Part shown: positions 1-4,789 of the stretch, piece after piece
Layout of the letters: each line of letters begins with the position of its first letter
Numbering within the stretch: position 1 is the stretch's first letter
NCBI GenBank assembly: GCA_938083405.1
Contig: CALKCV010000323.1
Span: 1-6,912, forward strand
DNA: 6,912 nt
Reading direction: 5' to 3'
From: an uncultured Microcoleaceae cyanobacterium
GTDB taxonomy: Bacteria; Cyanobacteriota; Cyanobacteriia; Cyanobacteriales; Microcoleaceae
Position numbers and translations under genes: made by a program
Notes under the pieces: generated by a model
Database searches by the model: none
The model's input: the letters and a program-made list of their open reading frames with translations, nothing else
What the model was told of the DNA's origin: nothing

Positions 1-1607
1 ACCGCAAACGGATTTTCCTGCAACAGCGCCTCGTACTCTTCTTTAAAGTAGTGAAGCGTACTCAACACCGGGTTGGGGGCAGTCATCCCCAGACCGCACA
101 AGCTAGTATCCTTCACCATATAAGACAGATTTTCCATCCTCTCTAAATCCGCTTGAGTTGCCCGTTTCTCAATAATCTTGGTCAACAAATCGTATAGCTG
201 CACCGTTCCCGCCCGACAGGGAATGCACTTGCCGCAACTCTCCTCCCGGCAAAATTCCATATAAAAACGAGCCACTTCTACCATGCTGGTTTCCTCGTCC
301 ATTACCACCATGCCCCCAGAACCCATCATCGAACCAACTTTGCTCAGAGAGTCGTAATCTACTGGAGTATCCAGCATGGACGCCGGAATGCAACCCCCAG
401 AAGGACCGCCGGTTTGCACTGCCTTGACCTTAGCGCCATCGGGAACGCCGCCGCCCATTTCTTCCACAATTTCCCGCAGGGTAATTCCCATGGGCACTTC
501 TATCAAACCGTTATTCTCGATTTTTCCAGTGAGGGCGAATATTTTCGTGCCCTTACTGTTTTCCGTCCCGATGCCCGCGTACCAGTCCGCGCCCCTGCGA
601 ATAATGGCAGCGATATTGGCCAAGCTTTCCACGTTATTAATTAGAGTCGGAGCGCCCCTGAGTCCCGACTGGGCGGGATAGGGCGGACGGGGGACCGGGT
701 TGCCGCGTCCGCCTTCGATGGACTGGATGAGGGCTGTTTCTTCGCCGCAAACGAAGGCCCCGGCACCGATGCGGATGTCGATTTTGAAGTCGAAGGGGGA
801 GTCGAAGATTTGGCTGCCCAAGAGTCCGTATTTTTTCGCTTGTTTGATGGCTTTCTCCAAACGCTGGATCGCCAACGGATATTCGGCGCGGACGTAGATA
901 TAGCCGTGGTTTGCTGCCACTGCGTAGGCGGCGATCGCCATTCCTTCTAGTACCAAATGGGGATCGCTCTCTAAAATGCTCCGATCCATAAACGCGCCCG
1001 GGTCCCCTTCGTCTCCGTTACAGATAACATATTTTTGCTCTCCTGGCATTTTCGCCACCGTCGCCCATTTTAAGCCCGTAGGAAAACCGCCGCCCCCGCG
1101 CCCCCGCAAGCCGCTGTTGCTAATTTCATCCACTACTTCGCCGGGAGTCATTTCGTGGATGACGCGATAAAGAGATTCGTAACCTCCCACGGCGATGTAT
1201 TCTTCGATACGTTCTGGGTCGATTTTACCCGTATTTTCTCGAACTACTCGCATTTGCCGCGCAAAAAATGGGTGTCGGACGTCGCCCTTAGCGGGAGTCG
1301 AACCGTTGGCGTTACCCGCAATAGTTTCGATAATGCTGGCAGCTTGCTCTGGGGTGACTTCTTCGTAGAGAGTTTCTTCTGGATCGACTTGAACTAGAGG
1401 GCCCTTGCCGCAAAATCCCATGCAGCCCACTCCTACTACTTCGACGCGATCGCCCAACCCTCCATCTTTTACTGCCTTATCCATATTTTTCTTCACATCC
1501 ACCGAGTTAGCCGCTTGGCAACCGGTAGAAGTGCAGCAATGAACCCGTATTGGTTTTTGACGGGCTCGTTCTTTTTCTCCTATTTCCAATAATTCGTTTA
1601 ATTCCAT
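1..1607 (-). CDS. hoxF: HoxF, NADH/FMN-binding diaphorase subunit of bidirectional [NiFe] hydrogenase (3' end cut by window)
   Basis: HoxF oxidises or reduces NAD(H) in the cytoplasmic HoxEFUYH hydrogenase, passing electrons through FMN and iron-sulfur clusters. I translated the minus strand from ATG 1607 and found 535 codons without a stop up to the left edge. The N-terminal thioredoxin-like domain carries a [2Fe-2S] set, Cys25-X4-Cys30 and Cys62-X3-Cys66. The glycine-rich GRGGGGFPTG at about 169-178 and NGDEGDPGAF at 197-206 mark the NADH/FMN site, followed by GAGAFVCGEETAL at 281-293. Cys458-X2-Cys461-X2-Cys464 and Cys504 fit the N3-type [4Fe-4S] cluster. Cyanobacterial HoxF is about 530-545 residues, so only a few residues should be missing. 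The start has an AGGAG at 1616-1620. The gene follows hoxE after 143 bp and is probably co-transcribed with it. FdsB or NuoF would look similar, but cyanobacteria lack NuoEF and hypE is nearby. Confidence 0.96.
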   Translation of the reverse strand, partial: MELNELLEIGEKERARQKPIRVHCCTSTGCQAANSVDVKKNMDKAVKDGGLGDRVEVVGVGCMGFCGKGPLVQVDPEETLYEEVTPEQAASIIETIAGNANGSTPAKGDVRHPFFARQMRVVRENTGKIDPERIEEYIAVGGYESLYRVIHEMTPGEVVDEISNSGLRGRGGGGFPTGLKWATVAKMPGEQKYVICNGDEGDPGAFMDRSILESDPHLVLEGMAIAAYAVAANHGYIYVRAEYPLAIQRLEKAIKQAKKYGLLGSQIFDSPFDFKIDIRIGAGAFVCGEETALIQSIEGGRGNPVPRPPYPAQSGLRGAPTLINNVESLANIAAIIRRGADWYAGIGTENSKGTKIFALTGKIENNGLIEVPMGITLREIVEEMGGGVPDGAKVKAVQTGGPSGGCIPASMLDTPVDYDSLSKVGSMMGSGGMVVMDEETSMVEVARFYMEFCREESCGKCIPCRAGTVQLYDLLTKIIEKRATQADLERMENLSYMVKDTSLCGLGMTAPNPVLSTLHYFKEEYEALLQENPFA

Positions 1608-1615
1608 ATTGCGTT

Positions 1616-1620
1616 CTCCT
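1616..1620 (-). promoter_or_regulatory. Ribosome binding site of hoxF
   Basis: Read on the minus strand, AGGAG lies eight bases before the ATG at 1607, a normal Shine-Dalgarno distance. It supports this start over the in-frame downstream methionines, which have no such site. Confidence 0.75.
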
Positions 1621-1632
1621 CATCCTCATTTT

Positions 1633-1660
1633 TACAATTCACAATTAACAATTAACATTT
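1633..1660 (-). repeat. Heptamer tandem repeat, AATTGTT type, upstream of hoxF
   Basis: On the minus strand there are three near-identical 7-bp units (AATTGTT, AATTGTG, AATTGTA) plus a degenerate fourth (AAATGTT) on the promoter-distal side. The array ends about 25 bp before the hoxF start codon. The same unit occurs directly before the start codons at 3383 and 3752. This resembles the short tandemly repeated repetitive sequences described in cyanobacteria. Confidence 0.7.
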
Positions 1661-1713
1661 TTTTATAAGCGTAGGTCTTGAAAAATACAACTTTCGTCGT
1701 TCCCCCACAACCC

Positions 1714-1755
1714 AATTATTAATTATTAATTATTAATTATTAATTATTAATTATT
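1714..1755. repeat. Six perfect tandem copies of heptamer AATTATT in the hoxE-hoxF spacer
   Basis: The plus strand reads AATTATT six times with no mismatch, 42 bp in all. The repeat runs into the end of hoxE, supplying its TAA stop (plus positions 1751-1753) and two bases of the last Glu codon. Copy number in such arrays normally varies between strains through replication slippage. No T-run-backed hairpin is present, so this is not an obvious terminator, and hoxE and hoxF can still form one transcript. Confidence 0.9.
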
Positions 1756-2275
1756 CCTGCCAACCTTTAACTTTTGCTAATACCATAGACGAACTTTGTT
1801 TGCCCGCCACATTGCCATCGAACACCACCGCCGGCGCAATGCCGCAAGCACCAATACACCGCGCGGCAACCAAAGATACCTTAGCATCTGGCGTAGTTTC
1901 TCCGGCTTTAATGCCTAATTCTTGCTCTAGATCCTCTATTATTTTACCGCCGCCCTTGACATAACAAGCTGTTCCCAGACAGATCGTGCAGGTATGTTCC
2001 CCCCCTGGCTTGAGGGAAAATAGATGATAGAATGTCGCTACCCCGTAAACCCTACTCAAAGGCAGTTTCAAACCTCTGGCAATGTAGGTCAGTACGTCAT
2101 CTTCGAGGTAGCCGAAGACTTCCTGGGCTTTATGGAGTACCTCGATTAAGGCATCTTGGCGATATTGGCTGCGCTTCATCGTAATATCTAGCTGTTTGAA
2201 ACGCTTGTCGCCGCTTGGGTGGCTCTTTTTGTCGGTTGCTTTTTTTGCATTAGTTTCTGCACTGGCTGTTTCCAT
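1751..2275 (-). CDS. hoxE: HoxE, [2Fe-2S] diaphorase subunit of bidirectional hydrogenase
   Basis: HoxE is the small thioredoxin-like subunit of the cyanobacterial NAD-linked hydrogenase, homologous to NuoE. It carries one [2Fe-2S] cluster and helps link the diaphorase to electron carriers. The 174-residue product has the ligand pattern Cys99-X4-Cys104 and Cys140-X3-Cys144, in the contexts CLGTACYVKGG and ARCIGACGIAP. The helical N-terminal NuoE-type segment (QDALIEVLHKAQEVFGYL, about 40-57) precedes it. The first 32 residues are rich in Lys, Ser, Thr and Ala and lie before a possible second start at Met33. I keep the first ATG because a good ribosome site (AAAGGA) sits just upstream and the length matches cyanobacterial HoxE. 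It is the first gene of the hox run here and is transcribed away from pnuC. FdsG is the main alternative, and hypE nearby argues for HoxE. Confidence 0.95.
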   Translation of the reverse strand: METASAETNAKKATDKKSHPSGDKRFKQLDITMKRSQYRQDALIEVLHKAQEVFGYLEDDVLTYIARGLKLPLSRVYGVATFYHLFSLKPGGEHTCTICLGTACYVKGGGKIIEDLEQELGIKAGETTPDAKVSLVAARCIGACGIAPAVVFDGNVAGKQSSSMVLAKVKGWQE

Positions 2276-2279
2276 ATTG

Positions 2280-2285
2280 TCCTTT
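2280..2285 (-). promoter_or_regulatory. Ribosome binding site of hoxE
   Basis: The minus strand reads AAAGGA a few bases before the ATG at 2275. This selects the first methionine rather than Met33. Confidence 0.7.
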
Positions 2286-2377
2286 ATCTCCCTACAACTT
2301 CCTTTTTGTTTCTGATGATACCTTAGAACAACTAATATTTTTTCCTTTTCGTAGAATTTTATTCCTATTATTGCTTT

Positions 2378-2406
2378 AACATAGTTTATACCCTTGGAAC
2401 CGACAA
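2378..2406 (-). promoter_or_regulatory. Candidate hoxE promoter, TTGTCG-N17-TATGTT
   Basis: On the minus strand TTGTCG (plus 2401-2406) and TATGTT (plus 2378-2383) are exactly 17 bp apart. Each matches four of six consensus bases. Transcription would begin near 2371 and leave a leader of about 95 bases. This is the best-spaced pair I found for this direction, but the region is very AT-rich and chance matches are easy. Confidence 0.35.
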
Positions 2407-2441
2407 GTACGAATTAATTTATAATAGTTTACACAACTTAT

Positions 2442-2470
2442 TTAAAAAATGTTAAATAAACAACTATAAT
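2442..2470 (+). promoter_or_regulatory. Candidate pnuC promoter, TTAAAA-N17-TATAAT, -10 inside an inverted repeat
   Basis: TTAAAA (2442-2447) and a perfect TATAAT (2465-2470) are 17 bp apart. The hexamer is exactly the spacer of the inverted repeat at 2455-2480, a geometry often seen where a repressor covers a -10 element. The start would be near 2477, giving a leader of about 230 bases before pnuC. The -35 is weak. Confidence 0.4.
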
Positions 2471-2480
2471 GTTGTTTATT
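2455..2480. repeat. Perfect 10-bp inverted repeat with 6-bp spacer, operator-like
   Basis: The left arm AATAAACAAC (2455-2464) and right arm GTTGTTTATT (2471-2480) are exact reverse complements around TATAAT. There is no T-run after it, so it does not look like an intrinsic terminator. It could be a dimeric regulator site serving pnuC, hoxE or both. I do not recognise the regulator. Confidence 0.6.
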
Positions 2481-2556
2481 CAGGCTTTCACTGTGACGAT
2501 TTTTAGCATTTAGCCTCTAATTTTAACCTTAAGTTCATAAACAATCGATCGCTTGT

Positions 2557-2611
2557 TTAACTAAAGTTAAGAAAGGTTAAAATATTAAAAAATTGTTAAA
2601 AAATCTGTTAA
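2557..2611. promoter_or_regulatory. Run of six TTAA motifs and phased A-tracts upstream of pnuC
   Basis: TTAA starts at 2557, 2567, 2577, 2585, 2596 and 2608, so most steps are 10-12 bp. A-tracts centred near 2580, 2589 and 2600 follow a similar period. This may produce bent DNA or an UP-like element just upstream of the extended -10 at 2627. On the minus strand two units read TTTAACCT and CTTAACTT, which resembles cyanobacterial Pho-box repeats, but the period is irregular. Confidence 0.35.
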
Positions 2612-2623
2612 GAAGCAATTTTG

Positions 2624-2632
2624 TGCTATAGA
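2624..2632 (+). promoter_or_regulatory. Candidate extended -10 (TGC-TATAGA) for pnuC
   Basis: TG, one base, then TATAGA matches an extended -10 element, and the phased A-tracts lie where a -35 or UP element would be. There is no good -35 hexamer. Transcription would start near 2639, about 67 bases before the pnuC ATG. Confidence 0.35.
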
Positions 2633-2651
2633 AAAAATCTGGGTTGGAGAA

Positions 2652-2684
2652 GTCCAATAGGACAAGGAGGATTGCGAATTTCGC
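2652..2684 (+). promoter_or_regulatory. pnuC leader: orphan Shine-Dalgarno AAGGAGG flanked by two mini-hairpins
   Basis: A strong AAGGAGG (2664-2670) lies 35 bases before the pnuC ATG, too far to serve it, and no ATG or GTG follows at a usable distance. GTCC-AATA-GGAC (2652-2663) and GCGAA-T-TTCGC (2674-2684) can fold on either side. In frame with pnuC, no start codon exists between the TAG at 2658-2660 and ATG 2706, so the gene cannot be extended to use this site. The match to known riboswitch classes is not evident. Confidence 0.4.
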
Positions 2685-2705
2685 TTTATTCAACAACAAG
2701 CTACT

Positions 2706-3377
2706 ATGAAACAAAAACGGTTCAAAAACTTAATTGGTATAGCAGGCAGCATTTTAATCTTTCTGCTATCCCAGCAGAAATTCCTGCCAGTAGCGATCGC
2801 CCCCATAGAAGCAATAGCAGCCATAACCTCAGCTTGGAGCGTCTGGTTGCTGGGCAAAAATCTAGTTATCGGTTGGTGGATCGGCATCGCGGGAGTAGCG
2901 CTTTATGCTATCGTCTTTTACCGAGTGCAACTCTACGGCGAAGTAGCCATTCAATTATTTTACTTAGTTACCAGCTTGCAAGCCATATATATTTGGCTGC
3001 GAGGGGGGCAAAATCAAACGGAAAAACCCATAGAACGCATTTCTAAGAAGAAAGCGATCGGCACTTTCTTCCTGGCGACCGTATTAGTGTTAACCCTCCA
3101 AGCAGCGTTAACCAAACTCGGTGGAGCGGCAGCTTTTTGGGACGCGCTGACCACCATCTTAAGCCTAACCGCTCACCTGTATCTGATGCAACGCTACTTA
3201 GAAAGTTGGTACATTTGGATTCTCGTAGATACAATCTACGTTCCCCTCTACGCCTCCCGAGAGTTGTACTTAACCAGCGGCCTCTACGCGGTTTTTTTCA
3301 TCATGGCAGCAATAGGGCTGTACAATTTCCGAAAGAGCTATTTAGAACAACAACGCTTAAAAACACTTAATTGTTAA
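2706..3377 (+). CDS. pnuC: PnuC family transporter, probably for nicotinamide riboside
   Basis: PnuC proteins are inner-membrane facilitators that let nicotinamide riboside (or, in relatives, thiamine or riboflavin) enter the cell, where phosphorylation traps it. The 223-residue product has about seven hydrophobic segments, near residues 9-21, 28-48, 53-72, 78-98, 117-136, 148-162 and 168-205 (the last region holds two). The family pattern is clear: GIAGVALYAIVFYRVQLYGE at 60-79, FYLVTSLQAIYIWLRGG at 85-101, and a C-terminal W-I-L-V-D-T-I-Y-V-P-L-Y block at 171-182. Length is normal for the family. Substrate is inferred from the downstream NadR-like gene. In nicotinamide riboside importers I recall a W-x3-N signature; here the corresponding position looks like W171-x3-D175, which leaves some doubt about substrate. 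It ends five bases before the next ATG. Confidence 0.9.
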   Translation: MKQKRFKNLIGIAGSILIFLLSQQKFLPVAIAPIEAIAAITSAWSVWLLGKNLVIGWWIGIAGVALYAIVFYRVQLYGEVAIQLFYLVTSLQAIYIWLRGGQNQTEKPIERISKKKAIGTFFLATVLVLTLQAALTKLGGAAAFWDALTTILSLTAHLYLMQRYLESWYIWILVDTIYVPLYASRELYLTSGLYAVFFIMAAIGLYNFRKSYLEQQRLKTLNC

Positions 3378-3382
3378 TTGTT
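3369..3382 (+). repeat. Two heptamers AATTGTT abutting the ATG at 3383
   Basis: Two perfect AATTGTT units overlap the pnuC stop codon and end directly at the next ATG. They take the place where a Shine-Dalgarno would sit. Confidence 0.65.
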
Positions 3383-3583
3383 ATGAAAAATCTTATTGCC
3401 CTTGAATGTTTTTCCGATAGTTATGCTATTGCTCGAAATCGCTTCCTAGATGCCGCACTCAATTTAGGAGCTAGTCTTGCATCGTTTCCGATCGAGGGTA
3501 AAGACGATCGTGGCGAGGATTTAATCGTTGATTTTGCTCTAATTGGAGCTTCTACACGGTGGAGGCAAACGGTACTAATATAG
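3383..3583 (+). pseudogene. 5' fragment of a DUF2817 (M14-like peptidase family) gene
   Basis: This frame encodes 66 residues starting MKNLIALECFSDSYAIARNR. They match my recollection of the N-terminus of DUF2817 proteins: an FS-x-SY-x-x-AR-x-RF-L-x-AA opening, then D-x-x-GEDL-x-x-D-x-A-x-x-G and a VL-x strand. Full members have about 350 residues, and the zinc-binding H-G-x-E-G region should follow immediately after the final T-V-L-I. Here the frame instead enters the terminal repeat of the palindromic element at 3579, and the TAG stop is made by that element. The catalytic part is therefore absent, and it is very likely a dead remnant. The gene may once have been the middle cistron of a pnuC-nadR operon. 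The family assignment rests on memory of the pattern, not a search. Confidence 0.65.
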
Positions 3584-3681
3584 CAATCCTAAATGAGTTA
3601 CGATCTAATTGCCTGCCAGAAACCAGGTTTTTTCAAAAAACCTGGTTTCTCAGATATTGCAAATGATTTAGGATTGCTATA
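3579..3681. mobile_element. 103-bp MITE-like nested palindrome
   Basis: The ends are perfect 16-bp terminal inverted repeats, TATAGCAATCCTAAAT at 3579-3594 and its reverse complement at 3666-3681. Nested inside is a second perfect palindrome, AGAAACCAGGTTTTTT (3618-3633) and its complement (3635-3650) around one C. No protein is encoded. Small size, terminal repeats and insertion within a gene fit a non-autonomous miniature element. TA at both tips would fit IS630/Tc1-type TA target duplication, but this is inference. The A/T-rich central hairpin could also end transcription from pnuC. Confidence 0.7.
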
Positions 3682-3729
3682 GATGGATTAAATCTAATAA
3701 CAACAGCGTTACAAACTTGCTCTAATATC

Positions 3730-3750
3730 AATTGTTAATTATTAATTACT
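3730..3750 (+). repeat. Three degenerate heptamers just before nadR
   Basis: AATTGTT, AATTATT and AATTACT follow one another and end one base before the nadR ATG. No Shine-Dalgarno is present there, so the AT-rich, unstructured repeat may be what exposes the start codon. Same family as the repeats at 1633, 1714 and 3369. Confidence 0.65.
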
Positions 3751-3751
3751 T

Positions 3752-4738
3752 ATGACTCTCGGCATCACAGTAGGAAAATTTTATCCCTTCCACCTCGGCC
3801 ACGATTATTTAATTCGAGAAGCCAAAAAACAAGTGGATGCGCTAGTAGTTATCGTCGGTTACAAACCAACCGAGGCCATACCCGGCGATATTCGCGCCAA
3901 CTGGATTAGAACGATGCACCCAGATGTAGAAGTCATCGAAGTCCTAGACGATCTCCCAGAAGCCCCCGAGCCCTGGGCCGAACGGGCTTTAGAAATATTA
4001 AGCGATCGCCGTCCCGATATAGCCTTCACCTCGGAAGCCTACGGGGAACCTTGGGCCCGACTGATGGGAGCCAGTCACCGAGCGATCGATCCCCCGCGAC
4101 AAAACTATCCAATTTCGGGGACTCAACTGCGGACCGCTTTAGCAGAAAACTGGCAAATGCTGACGCCCGGTGCCAAAGCCTATTTTGCCAAGCGAATCTG
4201 CGTTTTAGGAGTAGAATCAAGCGGCACTACTACTTTAGCGATCGCCTTAGCGCAATATTATCAAACCGTCTGGGTGCCAGAATACGGTCGCTGGTACTGG
4301 TTCGGCAGGCGATACGCGCCCCATGCAGAAAATTGGGATAGTTATGAATTCGTTGGAATTGCCCAAGGGCAGCTAGGAATAGAAGACGCCCTCGCCACCC
4401 GCGCCAACAAACTCGTTATCTGCGACACGGATCCGACTGCGACTTACGTTTGGCATCGGCGCTATCTCGGTAAAGATTCTCCGTTGGTGGAGCAAATTGC
4501 TAGGAGTCGCCGCTACGATCTGTATGTTTTGACCGAACCGGACTTCGAGTTCGTGCAAGACGGAACCAGAGAAAGCAAGCATCTACGACAGTTAATGCAC
4601 CAAAACTTTATAGAAGTCTTAGAAAAATGGAAAAAGCCGTATATTAGAGTGGGAGGCGATCGCTCGAACCGAGTCTCGAAAGCCGTAGAGGCGATCGAAC
4701 CTTTATTAAATTTTCCACCTTTGAGAGAAAGTTCGTAG
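3752..4738 (+). CDS. nadR: NadR-like bifunctional NMN adenylyltransferase / ribosylnicotinamide kinase
   Basis: The predicted enzyme phosphorylates nicotinamide riboside to NMN and adenylates NMN to NAD+, completing the route opened by PnuC. The 328 residues fall into two parts. Residues 1-145 are a nucleotidyltransferase with GKFYPFHLGH at 8-17 and ISGTQLR at 121-127. Residues 147-320 are a P-loop kinase domain of NadR type, with GVESSGTTT at 153-161, VPEYGRWYW at 175-183, and CDTDPTAT at 224-231. No N-terminal helix-turn-helix is present, so unlike enterobacterial NadR it should not act as a repressor. Thr159 stands where the Walker A lysine is expected; I recall related NadR-like proteins with the same GTTT variant, so it may still be active. 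No Shine-Dalgarno precedes the ATG. Its TAG stop is part of the palindrome shared with hypE. Confidence 0.88.
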   Translation: MTLGITVGKFYPFHLGHDYLIREAKKQVDALVVIVGYKPTEAIPGDIRANWIRTMHPDVEVIEVLDDLPEAPEPWAERALEILSDRRPDIAFTSEAYGEPWARLMGASHRAIDPPRQNYPISGTQLRTALAENWQMLTPGAKAYFAKRICVLGVESSGTTTLAIALAQYYQTVWVPEYGRWYWFGRRYAPHAENWDSYEFVGIAQGQLGIEDALATRANKLVICDTDPTATYVWHRRYLGKDSPLVEQIARSRRYDLYVLTEPDFEFVQDGTRESKHLRQLMHQNFIEVLEKWKKPYIRVGGDRSNRVSKAVEAIEPLLNFPPLRESS

Positions 4739-4789
4739 TAATCGCTTTAGCGATCGCTATTTTTATCGCTAAAGCGATTACTACAAACT
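4730..4789. terminator. Near-perfect 25-bp inverted repeat between convergent nadR and hypE
   Basis: Arms 4730-4754 and 4765-4789 pair with one mismatch (4734/4785), and the inner 20 bp are perfect. The loop is CGCTATTTTT. The nadR TAG (4736-4738) lies inside the left arm and the hypE stop (4788-4790) overlaps the right arm. The hairpin is strong in both directions and plausibly terminates both genes, though only short T/A runs are present, inside the loop. It contains a GCGATCGC at 4750-4757 and may belong to a dispersed cyanobacterial palindrome family. Confidence 0.7.

Larger units (their letters stand above)
2276..2705. other. 430-bp divergent intergenic control region between hoxE and pnuC
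   Basis: No convincing gene lies here on either strand. The region is strongly AT-rich. It holds a weak hoxE promoter candidate on the minus strand, a perfect 10-bp inverted repeat around TATAAT at 2455-2480, a run of TTAA tetramers and phased A-tracts at 2557-2611, an extended -10 at 2624-2632, and a short leader with two mini-hairpins around an orphan Shine-Dalgarno at 2652-2684. Confidence 0.8.

Noticed and set aside
376..1397. Several plus-strand open frames of 64-101 residues
   Set aside because: They lie antisense to hoxF, whose minus-strand frame is intact with all cluster cysteines. The plus-strand products show no family pattern.
1714..1755. CRISPR-like array
   Set aside because: The 7-bp units are contiguous without spacers, so this is a simple tandem repeat.
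1..2275. Complex I NuoE/NuoF or NAD-dependent formate dehydrogenase subunits
   Set aside because: The folds match, but cyanobacterial NDH-1 lacks these subunits, and HoxE-HoxF order plus hypE nearby favour the bidirectional hydrogenase.
2401..2440. LexA or NtcA site in front of hoxE
   Set aside because: LexA and AbrB-type regulation of hox genes is known in other cyanobacteria, but I see only half matches (AGTAC near 2406, GTAAAC on the minus strand near 2425) and no full palindrome.
2600..2705. NAD+-II (pnuC motif) riboswitch
   Set aside because: Only two very short stems are visible and the known class is from streptococci; I could not match its conserved core.
2621..3046. 141-residue plus-strand frame overlapping the start of pnuC
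   Set aside because: It overlaps pnuC in another frame, starts without a proper site, and has low-complexity Ser/Arg-rich composition; pnuC has clear family motifs.
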